From: Mercurialis annua
Lineage: Eukaryota; Streptophyta; Magnoliopsida; Malpighiales; Euphorbiaceae
DNA length: 64,000 nt
Assembly: GCF_937616625.2 (NCBI RefSeq)
Contig: NC_065574.1
Location: 5,146,001-5,210,000, forward strand
Reading direction: 5' to 3'
The notes beneath the pieces are model-generated. The model made no database searches, was not told the origin of the DNA, and worked only from the letters and a program-made list of their open reading frames with translations. Position numbers and translations under genes: made by a program. This document shows, one piece after another, positions 12,054 to 23,239 of the stretch. Within the stretch, counting starts at the first letter, position 1; every line of letters starts with the position of its first letter.

Positions 12054-13913
12054 ATGGTGAGCCCTGGAAGTAACAAGCAGAAGCAACAGCAGCGATTCGG
12101 CATTACAGAACCAATATCTTTTGGCGGCCCTACTGAGTACGATGTGATCAACACGCGTGAGATCGAAAAGCTTTTGCAAGATGCCGGATTGTACGAGACT
12201 CAGGAGGAGGCTGTTTGTAGAGAGGAAGTGCTCGGCAGAATTGACCAGACTGTGAAGCGTTGGGTCAAAGTAATCAGCCGCAAGAAAGGGTTAAATGAGC
12301 AGTTAGTGCAAGAAGCAAACGCCAAGATTTTCACCTTTGGTTCTTATCGATTAGGGGTGCATGGCCCCGGTGCAGATATCGACATTCTTTGTGTGGGACC
12401 TAGACATGCGACGCGAGAAGAAGATTTTTTCGGTGAGCTACATGGAATGCTTTCTGAGATGCCTGAAGTGACAGAGTTGCATCCTGTTCCTGATGCGTAT
12501 GTTCCAGTGATGAAATTCAAGTTTCTGGACGTTTCTGTGGATCTTCTTTATGCAAGATTGTCCCTTTCGGTGATTCCTGAAGATTTGGATATTTCGCAGG
12601 ACTTTGTACTACACAACACGGATGAACAAACTGTTCGTAGTCTTAATGGTAGTAGAGTTACAGACCATATTTTACGATTGGTGCCAAATATTCAGAATTT
12701 CCGCAGAACATTGCGATGCATGAAATATTGGGCAAAGCGACGCGGTGTTTATTCAAATGTGTCAGGGTTTCTAGGTGGTATAAACTGGGCGTTACTTGTC
12801 GCACGCATATGCCAGCTATTTCCCAATGCGCTGCCCAATATGCTAGTCTCCCGGTTTTTCAGGGTGTATACGCAGTGGCGTTGGCCGAATCCCGTCATGC
12901 TCTGTCCAATTGAAGAAGGATCTCTTGGTGTTCCAGTTTGGGATCCTAGTAGAAATCCAAAGGACAAGAATCATTTGATGCCAATCATCACTCCTGCTTA
13001 TCCTTCCATGAATTCTAGCTACAATGTGTCGTACAACACTCTGCGCATCATGTCAGAAGAGTTCCAAAGGGGGAATGATATATGTGAGGCTATGGAGGCA
13101 AGTAAGGCGGATTGGGATAATCTATTCGAGCCTGTCGCGTTCTTTGAAGCATACAAGAATTACCTGCAGATAGATATCGGTGCACAAAATGAAGATGATT
13201 TAAGAAAGTGGAAAGGCTGGGTTGAATCTCGTCTTCGTCAGCTTGTCTTAAGGATTGAGAGACACACATATAATGAGCTTCAATGCCATCCATACCCTGG
13301 AGAATTTGCAGACAAATCAAGGCCTCTACATTGTTCGTATTTTATGGGTTTGCAGCGTAAACAAGGAGCTCATGCGAATGAAGGGGTACCGTTTGATATC
13401 AGGCTAACTATTGAGGAATTTAAATATGTTGTCAATATGTATACCTCGTGGGTGCCTGGAATGGAGATCTATGTAAGTCACGTAAAGCGACGAAGTATTC
13501 CTAGTTTTGTTTTTCCAAGTGGTATCCGTCCTTCAAAAGAAACTTGGGACAGCAGACGAAGTTTAGCAGAAAAATTAGCTGAAGGTAAAGGAGTTTCAGA
13601 TGGATCGGATGAAGGAAGGAAGCGAAAGCAGAGTGACGAAAATGTAGGAAATCTGAAGAAAATGTGTGACAGTTCAATGGAATCTTCACTGCCAAATACT
13701 ACAAGTTTAACGAAACCATCAAATGCACCAGTGATCTCCAACAGTGGAGCTGCTGCATTCACTTCCTTATGTCCTAATGTTGGCTTGGAGGAGCTTGAGT
13801 CTGTTGAACTCGCGGCACCAATTTCTATTCGGATTCCATCTGTGGCTCAGCGAAAGCCACTTATCAGGTTGAGCTTCACCTCACTAGGTAGAGCCAATGT
13901 CAGATGCAGCTAA
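12054..13913 (+). CDS. nuclear-type poly(A) polymerase (PAPS family), intronless
   Basis: A single uninterrupted ORF gives 619 residues from the ATG at 12054, where the family-like N-terminus begins (MVSPGSNK, then FGITEPISFGGPTEYDV). The nucleotidyltransferase motif GSYRLGVHGPGADID supplies Gly96-Ser97 and Asp108/Asp110. FLDVSVDLLYA supplies the third Asp near residue 163. The central and RNA-binding domains follow (GINWALLVARICQLFPNA, YNVSYNTLRIM, HPYPGEFADKS). A short basic tail (GRKRKQ) resembles a nuclear localisation signal. The family adds poly(A) to cleaved pre-mRNA 3' ends. Canonical plant PAPS genes have several coding introns; none is present here, which suggests a retroposed copy. 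No poly(A) tract or target duplication was recognised, so it is not recent. The intact frame argues for function. It runs convergent with the proton ATPase, with stops under 300 bp apart. Confidence 0.9.
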   Translation: MVSPGSNKQKQQQRFGITEPISFGGPTEYDVINTREIEKLLQDAGLYETQEEAVCREEVLGRIDQTVKRWVKVISRKKGLNEQLVQEANAKIFTFGSYRLGVHGPGADIDILCVGPRHATREEDFFGELHGMLSEMPEVTELHPVPDAYVPVMKFKFLDVSVDLLYARLSLSVIPEDLDISQDFVLHNTDEQTVRSLNGSRVTDHILRLVPNIQNFRRTLRCMKYWAKRRGVYSNVSGFLGGINWALLVARICQLFPNALPNMLVSRFFRVYTQWRWPNPVMLCPIEEGSLGVPVWDPSRNPKDKNHLMPIITPAYPSMNSSYNVSYNTLRIMSEEFQRGNDICEAMEASKADWDNLFEPVAFFEAYKNYLQIDIGAQNEDDLRKWKGWVESRLRQLVLRIERHTYNELQCHPYPGEFADKSRPLHCSYFMGLQRKQGAHANEGVPFDIRLTIEEFKYVVNMYTSWVPGMEIYVSHVKRRSIPSFVFPSGIRPSKETWDSRRSLAEKLAEGKGVSDGSDEGRKRKQSDENVGNLKKMCDSSMESSLPNTTSLTKPSNAPVISNSGAAAFTSLCPNVGLEELESVELAAPISIRIPSVAQRKPLIRLSFTSLGRANVRCS

Positions 13914-14109
13914 AAGGGACAGAGTGTAAGCTGGAAGAAAGCTATAGATTCTCTAGATTTTTCGATGTAGATTTTTGAAATTTCAATCAATGTAGATTTT
14001 TAAGTCAATTTATATACTATGACTTGTTAGTAAGCAAAATTTATTTTTCAGAATTGTAATTTTGAACATCTAATTTGAAATAATTAAGAAACAATAACAA
14101 AATTAAATG

Positions 14110-14202
14110 TTAATGGTGTATGATGAATATAAACGGTATGTCCAAATTGTTAAGTCTCAGTACTGATTCAGCATGTCCTCTCAATGTATAAATTTCTCCA
14201 GC
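14110..14202 (-). pseudogene. terminal exon of the H+-ATPase, eroded
   Basis: After the acceptor attttcag, the frame GCT-GGA-GAA gives [20 protein letters not shown] and then diverges, ending IIHH at a TAA (14110). This matches the regulatory C-terminus of plant proton ATPases. However, the upstream exon ends in ACC-AG, which needs one base before a codon boundary. The shift therefore hits a TGA at 14181-14183 after six residues. A single lost base following CT of the expected Leu codon explains this best. Confidence 0.7.
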
Positions 14203-17200
14203 CTGAAAATATTCTAGTTCATTTCAAAGCAAGTTGCTCCAAAGAAGCAAATTAATCAAACAACATACAAATTCGAATCAGTTGCACGGAAACAAAATGC
14301 TGAAATGTAAAAAAACTATAAAACGGATACACAATCTATATCTATATCTATACTATATTATAATTCTGAACTCCCAAATTCTGTTTTAACACAATAGCAC
14401 TCTATAATTCTGACACGTGGATTATTCACTCTCATCAACTCTCTCACTCATAACTTACACGGCCTTGCTCTAAACAAAAACGGAAAAGACTGCACAGCCA
14501 ACTAATAACGTAAAATTCAATTCCCAGACGTTTTTTAATTCCCGAACAGTTCAAATCTTTCGAACTTCTCTAAAAAACCCAATTCCCTCCCAGACGTTGT
14601 GCGCCCATTCAACTGTTCAATCCGTTACACGACACTGCTGCAGTGGTATTTAAAATTGAAAAACTAGCACCATTCAGGTTCAACATCAAAAAACCACCAA
14701 AACCCATCTCCGTCTTCAATCTTCCATATAACTCAGCTGTAACAACCAAATTTTGTTAACCCAGAATCTCGGATAGGAAAATATGGAATTCATCGGCTCA
14801 GGTCAGCTTTAATTTTCAATCTTTAAAAATTATGTGCTAGGTTATATGGGTTTAGGCTATATTTGGAATTTTTTTATTCGCAGAATTTTAATCGCTTTTT
14901 GGGCAATAGTTTTCTGGAAATTTGGGAATTTATGTTGTACTTTGGCTCATGTGCACATCAGATACTCGATTAAATGGGTTTAGGCAATTTCTGATTATTG
15001 ACGGAATTTTAATCACTTTCTGTGAAATATTTTTCTAGAAATTTGGGGTGAATTAATATATAAATGTTTATTTCTTCAAATACTTAAAAAGGTCTCATGC
15101 TTTTAATTTATGCTGACAATCTGTGCTCGAGTAATTGTTTCACTGAAAATTGAAAGAAATATAAAGAGTAAATTCATAGCAGGTGTTATCGAGTGCAAAT
15201 ATGCAGTTCGGTTTTTCATCATGGTTAGATAAGCAGTGATGGTATTGAGACTCAAATGAATTATGAAGTAATTGGGATGTGTAATTTCATCGGATATAAT
15301 GATAAGGGATGTAGTTTTCTAAGTATTTAACCTGTCATGTATCAATTATTTACTCTATCATTCAAATAGAGTGTTATGAATATTTTGATAAGTTAATTGA
15401 CACATCGACAAGTTGGTAATTTTTTAAATTTAAATTGATTTATAATTTTATAAAATATTATTGTAAGTTATGACATATAAAAAGTAAAACTAATAGAATT
15501 TTAAAAGTTCAATGACTATAATATTCTAATCTTTTTAATATATTAGTAGTGTTTATATGTAATTGTATATGACGAGTTTTTATAAATTTTAATCAATAAA
15601 ATATTATATTATTATATGTTATGAAATATGAAAAGTTTTTGAAATTTAATTAGTTAACATTTTAAATAGAATTTAAATTTTATGATGATCATGGGTACTT
15701 TGACAAGTGGACTGATCATAAACTGCCAATTAAAGTTTTTTTATTTTATAATTATATTAAATTAACAAATAATGTAAAATGTAGCTTCTTGTACATTATG
15801 GAATTTAAAAAATAAAAAATAAATAATAAATAAATTTAATTCAAAATAAAATGTAACTTATATTTTTGAAAATTTTGATGGTTATAAAATTTGAAGATTT
15901 TATTTATGTTTATGAGTTATAACATTTCAAAGATTTTGATATATAATTAATATTTATAGATTATGAATTACAATTATTTTTTAAATTAATTAGTTTAAGT
16001 AAATGTTAATAACATTTATAAGCTACTAAATATGATTCTTTAGAAAACAGTTTAATCACCAAATTTAGCAATATTATATTAATATATTTTAAAGTTTAAT
16101 TTATATTAAGAAGTTAAATTATTTAATTTAATACAAATTAAAAAATTAGTAAAGTTTGAAAACTTAATTTTAAAACATATCTTAGGCCAACAATCAAATA
16201 AAGAATTAAATTTTTAAAAAATATAAAATTATTCAATCTCACCCGCGCAACGCGCGGGTATCGACCTAGTAAAATAAAATTTTCAAAGAAATTCGCTTCT
16301 AATAGCCTACCTGGTAATTTCAGCACACTGACTGGCCTGCTCAGAAACAAAAGAAGATCCTGTATTGGCACAGAATTCCTGGTTTGGCTCCTCCAAGCCT
16401 TGTAGACTTCTCTGAGAAAGCAGCCATATAAAAGAATCATTCTGATGGACTAATTGAACGAAATAGAATTGAAATCTTGTTTAATAAAAAATGACCAAAA
16501 TAACAATAAAAGAATAAATATTATCAAATTATTGAATCGCGTATGATTGCAAGTTGCAACGGTTAATCGATAAATTAAACATTCACAAAATTCGTTGATT
16601 CTAAGAATACCGAAAATTGGAAAACTCAGAAGAATCACACACCTTTCTTTCAAATACAAGGTTCCATGGTTCTCCGCTCAATGCGTAACGAACTGCAAAC
16701 TTTATGAAATCCAACGGTACGTAAAAGATCAAACTGTATAACCATATCACACCAGCCCATCTCCATCCAATGCCACTAAATGAAGAAAATGCAATTTCTG
16801 CATACACTGCAATTAAGGTTGCTACCTATACATACAATGAGAACATACAAAAAATAGTAGACCATTAGTACTCTTATCAGAGACAAAATTGAATGAATAT
16901 ATGACAAGCATATACCAGTTGAGCCACTGCAAATGCACACATCAAGAGAACTCCGGGTCGCTCCAGAAACGAAAAACTTTGACAACGCGTAACGAATATT
17001 AGGGCCTGGCTGATAATGCTCACATGTAGATATACAGCAGAGGCTACTTCTTCAGTTTTGTTTGATATATCTCTTACATTGAACGTTTTCTGCACATAAT
17101 TTGATAAAATTTTGAGAAAAAAATGGTATTTTTTTATTGGAATATTCAAGAAGGATTGATTGATTGATACCTCGAAGAAATTAGTGTCGATCACAACCCA

Positions 17201-20200
17201 GTAGAACAGGACAGTTACTAAGGCTAGATATGTTCCGATGATTATTCCGGTTATGAATATTTCCGGTAGCTTCCAATTGTCGGGCCATAGCGATGGTTTG
17301 ACTCGATCATGTGAAATAGTCATGATAGTCCCTAGAGAAAATGAAAGGGGTCCTGATTTACTACAGCTGTTAACCAAATTTATGTTGCACTTATGAAACT
17401 CTAAAACTTCATATTTATAACTTATTCTTATAGTATAAAAATCATTTTTCGTCTCTCATTTCAGCGTTTATGTTTCCGTGCTACATAGATAATAGTCTTT
17501 CCACCGTGTTTCGAATTCTGATCCGTGTTAATCAGTAAAGAATGTGACAAGATTGGCTAGGAGTTCTTACCATCATTAAGTATTGCCATAATCAGAACCA
17601 TGAAAGGTGGAAAATCGAATTCCCATATTAATGCTAAAAGCATAAAACCAAGCTGCATATGAGTTTCTAACATCAATTCAAAATCAAAATTTAACATAGA
17701 AATTGGAAATATACAAGAAAACTCAGCTAACCACGATACGAATGGTAATTGAGACTGCATATATCTGCACATTGCATACAAAAAACATAGTGATGTTATA
17801 GAATACAGGGAGAAAACAGTAATTTTGACCTAATCTCGGGAGGAGGATAGTAATTATCCCTATGATAAAAAAAGGTGAGACTTAACTGTATAGTTTTTCA
17901 TTCTCTGGAAAATAGCTCTGCTGGTTAAGACAGCACTGATTATGACACTTAAGCCAGGCTCAGTTAAGACAATGTCCGAAGCACTTCTTGCAGCATCTGT
18001 TGCATCTGCCACTGCTATACCGACATCTGCTTTCTTCAAGGCTGGTGCATCATTTACACCATCTCCGGTCATCCCGACTATATGATGCTTTTCTTGTAAG
18101 ATTCTTACAATTTCGTATTTATGTTCTGAAAAATTTATACGAGTAACACGTGTTACTTAAGAGCTATGTAGCACGGAAACAAAAATGTTAAAACGCAAAA
18201 TGCTGGAACAGAAAACAGCAAAATGACATTTGTTTACAATAAGCTATAAATATAGAGTTTCAGAGTTTTAAAGCGTTTTTAGATATAGAAATGGAAATAA
18301 AATATAGAAATGTAGGATAACTTGAGAGTCAAGATACAAGTATGCAATGAATATACCTGGAAATATGCCAGCGAAGCCGTCTGCCTTCTCAACGAGCTCA
18401 TCCAACGGAATAGCCTCATTTTCATCTTTTTCGCAGCCTAGCAGCGACGAAGAGGGATACATGTTCGTTCCCATGCCAAGTCGTCTTCCTGTCTCCTTGG
18501 CAATTGCTAGCTGATCACCTACATTATTAGCACATAAAAGACATTAGTTTTTTTTCTTGAATTTGTATTGAAATATCTCACAGCAGAAATGAGATCAAAA
18601 TTGATCTACATTTCGGACCTGTAATCATCTTGACATTAATTCCGAGGTTAAGTGCTCGACGAATGGTCTCAGCACTATCATGTCTTGGAGGATCAAACAA
18701 GGGCAATAAACCACAAAATGTCCAAGGTCCTCCAGGACTGTCCTTAATTTTTTCAGGTACTTCCTGCAAGAGTGGGTTTACAAAATTATGTACAAGCTGA
18801 TCCCTTTTGCTAACACAAACAAAAATATAGGTGCAAGTAGAATGCCTGAATCGCGACTCCAAGTGATCTCAGGCCTCTATCTGCGAATTTTTCGACGATG
18901 GTGTGAACTTTTTGAGCAATGAGATCCTTATCTTTGCACAGCTTTAGTATCTGAAATATTGGAAAATGACATGAGATGCTTAACTTTGATATTTAACCAA
19001 TGTACAACAATTTCTTTGTCGAATGTGAGCATTATGAGGTCAAATGAAAACCTGTTCCGGAGCTCCTTTGCTGATACGATACCATTTACCATTATTTGAA
19101 TCGATATATGTAATTGCAGTACGTTTTTCGACTGGATTGAAAGGCAGGAAATGGACTTCCTCAATGGTCGCGCGTGCCTAAATCATGATCATCATTATTA
19201 TCATTATTATTACTATTATCAAAGAAAAACGAGTTAACTCGTCTTTTGGCTGACCTCATTTGGATCGGCAAGCATATCAACAATTGCGGAATCAATAGCG
19301 TCCTGGTTCTCAAGCCTGGATGCTCTTGATGCAAGCAAAACTATTATGTCTTTATCCACTTCATGGTTGAAAATCTGTAATGAGACATCAAATTCAGTCA
19401 TAAAGAGGTAAAAACAGGGAATTCTGTTTTTAACTAAATGCTCTGTTCAAGAACAGAGCAATCTGTATTCAATACAGAATATTCATATTTGCTGTTATTG
19501 CAAATGGTAATGTAAGGCATTATAAGGTAGAAATTAAGTTTATTAAAGATTACGTAGAGAATTAGATAAGATTTTTTATTTCACCTCGATAAGGTTTCGA
19601 TCAACTGTGAGGCGATTCAAGGTGAGAGTTCCGGTTTTGTCACAACAAAGAACATCCATGCCTGCCATTTCTTCAATTGCAGTCATCCTCTTTGTGATAG
19701 CACCCTAATTAAAATTTGAAAAAGAAACTAAAAATAAAATGCCTTGCAATTTGAACACAAACTTCCGTTTTGTTTGCTATTCAAATCACTGATATACGAA
19801 AAGTACTTGTTGAGAGAGACGATGAGCACCAATAGCAAGTGTAACAGACAAAACAGTAGGCATAGCTATAGGGATTCCTCCAATCAAGAGAACAAGAAGG
19901 TTGTTGATTCCATCCCGATATGACCGACCCTGAACCGCATACATTATTATGGTTTCAAGAACCATTCCTAGTGCTATAGAACAAATGCAGAAGTTCCCAA
20001 TGGCAGTAAGAACCTGTCATGCAACATTTTCATAATTTGGATCACTTTTTTATTTCTAGCAGTTGAGATTAAAGAGATTAGAACTGAAAAATTTTGAAAC
20101 TGTAAAACTAGCATTATGCAATATTTACAGAAGTTCTTACATAATATGTGTTTGTTAGAACTAGAAGGAGCACAGTGTAGCGAGAACACATTCATGAGCC

Positions 20201-21927
20201 CAGAAAGGGAACCACAATCGTGGCCAGATTAGTCGGTCTTTTTCACTTATGTGTTCCTCATTCTACTCGAACCTTTTATATTTAGAATTTCAATCACACT
20301 TGATATTCAACATGTTTTGTGGATTAAAGCATACAAACAAGCCTAGAAACTATAGTAATAGTCATTTCTTAGGCAGTCTGATATATGCTGCACGGAAATA
20401 AAAATGCTGAAACGGAAACATTTGAACAGCAAAATGACATGTTTTAGATTAGATATAGGAAGTTCTGTGTTTCAAAAGTGTTTATGAAAATGGAAATAAA
20501 ACATTGAAACATTTGATTCGGACAATAATGATTAATTTATGTTTGTAAGTACCTTCTGAAAATGGCTAACAATTTCTGTGGAATCGACGAGACGTGCTGC
20601 TTTTCCGAAGAAAGTTTTAGCACCGGTGGCAATAACAACAGCTTCAATTTCACCTTGCTTACATGTAGAACCAGAAAACACTTCATCACCGGTCTTCTTG
20701 GTTACAAGAAGAGATTCTCCTGTAAGAGCTGACTGCATACAAAAATCACTACACCATTACTATATATTATAGTACTTGAGTGCTTGTTATGATCAGTAAT
20801 CACTACTTAGCAGAATAGTTGGAAAGCAAAAGCACAAGCCTGATCGATTTTTAATGGATCGCCTTCGAGCAATCGAGCATCAGCAGGAATAATATCGCCA
20901 AGTTTAATGCTGACAATATCGCCTGGAACTAAAATCGCTGCGTCTTGCTCTTTCCATAGTCCATCCCTCAGAACCTGCAAATTATCCAAATAATACTTCT
21001 TCTGAATAGACATAACATGATTCGCTATGCAGGATTATAAACCTTCAATTAATTGCGTGCTCCTGGTTTTATTGAATATAATTCACCAATCAATATATAT
21101 CACTAATTAATGTGATATTTATTGATTGGTTAATTACATTCAACAATGTTACCTGTCACGCAATTAATGTATGGTTCATAATCCTACGAGATGAACTAGG
21201 TTCATTTAAGAATTTGTCGTAATTGAGGCAATGAATCAAAAGGTACACACCTTTGTTTTTGGAGCTAGACGTGACATAAGTGCAGCTGAAGCATTTCCAG
21301 CATTATTTTCCTCTATAAAACTGATTGTTGAATTGATTATCAGAAGAATTATGATCCCTACAAAATCCTGCCAATCTGGACCTTCTCCCTGAAATAGTCA
21401 GAAAATTAACTAAAATTACTGTTAATTTTTTAAATCGGAATAAAATAATCACGCAGCCATTAGCAAGGCACTTACACCACCATTCGCAAGAGCAATTGCC
21501 ATTATAGCTGCAGCTTCCATGATCCATGATAAAGGATTCCACATGAAACTCAGAAATTTTAAAATTTTATTTTCCTGCATTCAATTAAAAATTTACTCAT
21601 TAACCAAAATACTTCCATGAATTATTGAATTTTCTAAAAGTGTACTGCTTACGGGCTTCTGATCAAGTTTGTTTAGACCAAAAATTTGTAATCGAAGTTC
21701 AGCATCTTCTGATGAAAGTCCGTGTTTTGAAGTTTTGAGTTGCTCGAAAACATCCTCGAGAGGCAACTGCTCCTATAAATCAAAAAGTTTTTCAAAAGTT
21801 CAGAATGTTTTTGATTTTGAAATGGTTGTCAAATGTTTAATCTTTTTGGTATTGAACTTACCAAATCAATCCCATCTCGATTGAAATTCTCAGGATCGAG
21901 CAACGGTTTCTCCAGCTCCTCGGCCAT
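14181..21927 (-). CDS. P3A-type H+-ATPase, AHA10/PH5-like, frameshifted in last exon
   Basis: Twenty-one exons (high to low): 21862-21927, 21653-21772, 21476-21574, 21251-21388, 20840-20974, 20553-20732, 19807-20013, 19585-19704, 19255-19374, 19052-19177, 18846-18950, 18619-18763, 18357-18518, 17887-18125, 17732-17764, 17571-17652, 17171-17331, 16916-17089, 16643-16825, 16311-16441 and 14181-14202. All phases fit, giving about 915 residues; the family is usually about 950. P-type hallmarks are present: LTGES, phosphorylation site DKTGT (Asp337), [14 protein letters not shown] and the M6 segment ending ILNDG. The enzyme pumps protons using ATP. Wording such as SSSLLG...[12 protein letters not shown] and QRSLQGLEE suggests the AHA10/PH5 clade, which acidifies vacuoles (moderate confidence). 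The terminal exon at 14202 still encodes [13 protein letters not shown], but one base short of frame, so the likely product ends ...TRLEKFIH and lacks the end of the autoinhibitory domain. The 14-3-3-binding YTV end is absent in either frame. Introns 5 and 11 start with GC. Confidence 0.85.
14347..16269 (+). mobile_element. non-autonomous Helitron in H+-ATPase last intron
   Basis: The 5' end reads A|TCTATACTATATTATAA. A start 6 or 12 bp earlier is possible because tctata repeats. The 3' end has the hairpin acccgcgcaacgcgcgggt (16241-16259), a short spacer, and CTAG at 16266-16269 followed by host T. Length is about 1.92 kb with no target duplication, as expected. Without it the host intron would be about 185 bp. 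Positions 14390-14800 are GC-richer and promoter-like and end in a 19-bp possible first exon (ATG at 14783, donor g|gtcagc at 14802), suggesting a captured gene 5' end. The remainder is AT-rich. Confidence 0.85.
17390..17490 (-). repeat. dispersed 'gcacggaaa' repeat copy in ATPase intron 16
   Basis: This copy runs from tgcacttatgaaactctaaaac to tttcagcgtttatgtttccg and then tgctaca. It belongs to the same short dispersed family as copies near 18165-18300, 20387-20515, 22010-22110, 31020-31170 and the halves at 32125-32200 and 32958-33030. The shared ends are gtagcacggaaa and the inner phrase is atgctgaaacgg. Confidence 0.55.
18165..18300 (+). repeat. dispersed 'gcacggaaa' repeat copy in ATPase intron 13
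   Basis: The copy begins gtagcacggaaacaaaaatg, contains the paired segments aaaacagcaaaatgaca and gagtttcagagttttaaagc, and ends before gatataga. It is the same family as the copy at 17390-17490, in the opposite orientation. Confidence 0.55.
20387..20515 (+). repeat. dispersed 'gcacggaaa' repeat copy in ATPase intron 6
   Basis: The copy begins tgcacggaaataaaaatgct and contains gaaacggaaacatttgaaca and aagtgtttatgaaaatgg. It is the third intronic copy of the family in this one gene. Confidence 0.55.
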
Positions 21928-22969
21928 GATTCAGATCTTCAATCATTAATTACATAGTAACTTCAGAAAAGAATCAATGACAATATCACTAATCTAACTA
22001 TATACTATGTTGCACCAAAATTTGTTGGATGTTTCGTTTTCATTTACATAAACTCTTTTGAAACTCTAAAACTTATTTTATTTCAGCGTTTTTATTTCTT
22101 GATATACATTCAGATTGGAACTAATACTTCTGAAGATGGTGTTGACTGTTAGCTTATAACTACCTCTCTTTGAACTTACCCTTCTAACCTAACGGTCTTA
22201 TAATTTATAATTCTGTTACATTTCCCTCCAAAATCTCCAATTCTTTATTTCTTATTTTTATGGTAAGGACTAACGAAACATGTGTAACACTTTCTACTAA
22301 TCAAACATCACGATTCATGAATGGCTAGATGTTAAAAAAGATATACATTTCAGAATTTATTATGTGGGAATGTTGGAATGAATATCTCTAATGCCTTTCG
22401 GTATTGCCGTGCGCACGAAAGGATCTCAGCTGGTATAGCGTTCTCGATCATCAAACTTGTCACGTTAAGCCGGAACTTTTTTTTCAAAGACATCAAGCCG
22501 TACATGGTTCGATTCATCTCTTAATGAATTTAAAAAAAGAGGATTGTCTTAATTATATTGTCCATTGGTACTTATATATTTACCTTTACAGAATATGGCT
22601 CAATGTTTATAACATTTGGGTTGTAGTCATATGAAATTGGTCTCTTTTTTTATATGCTAATGGTGAAGTTTTATGTTTTAAGTCTTGAGTGTAAAATAAA
22701 CTTTCTATCTTTTTATAATTGATACACAAATTGCTTAATTCTAGTAGAAATTGCCATTTTTTTATTAAACTAAGAGAACAAACTTAAATTGTTAAGTGAA
22801 ATCATAATATTTTTAACTTTCTCATGAAAAAAAAGTTTTGATAAAATTAGTTCACATCGTACATTGTAAGCATATGAAATAAACAAATTAACATGTAGTC
22901 CATTTGATTATAATTAGATGAATTAATGTCAAAATAAACCGTAATGATATATATGATTAGTGTTAGAAT
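21928..22969. other. 5' flank of the H+-ATPase gene
   Basis: This holds the promoter region of the ATPase; no TATA box could be fixed. It includes another 'gcacggaaa' repeat copy at about 22010-22110. A tRNA-like fragment at about 22420-22480 (ggatctcagctggtatagcg, then a t-run) may be a SINE remnant without a good B box. Confidence 0.4.
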
Positions 22970-22978
22970 TCAAACCTG

Positions 22979-23239
22979 ACAGTGGAGGGACAAGTTACAG
23001 GCGGTGGATGCAAGTAAAAGGACTTCTGTCAAAGTTGAAACTTCAATTCCGTTGCCAATCTGACCTAGCGGCCACCGCTCATTGCTGCCATTCCCCCCTA
23101 ATTGTACAGTTATACAAAGGCTCTGGGCAATAAATTGAAAGTGATGACGGTTATTAGCGGTTTCTTCCATTGAATTTGCCGCCGCCACTTCCTCTTCACT
23201 GCTGCCATTCAATTTCTGGTATTTTCTTTCTATTTTCAT
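22979..23239 (-). other. unidentified short open frame
   Basis: An 89-residue frame with non-repetitive, moderately GC-rich composition for this region. It contains MEETANNRHHFQF and SLCITVQLGGNGSN, and ends near a possible donor (cag|gtttga). About 1 kb upstream on the same strand, another frame (24061-24288, containing FHFNLSETEVVSVFEKDEF) also ends at a possible donor (attg|gtacat). They could be exons of one small gene split by AT-rich repeat DNA, or debris. I recognise no family in either. Confidence 0.2.
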
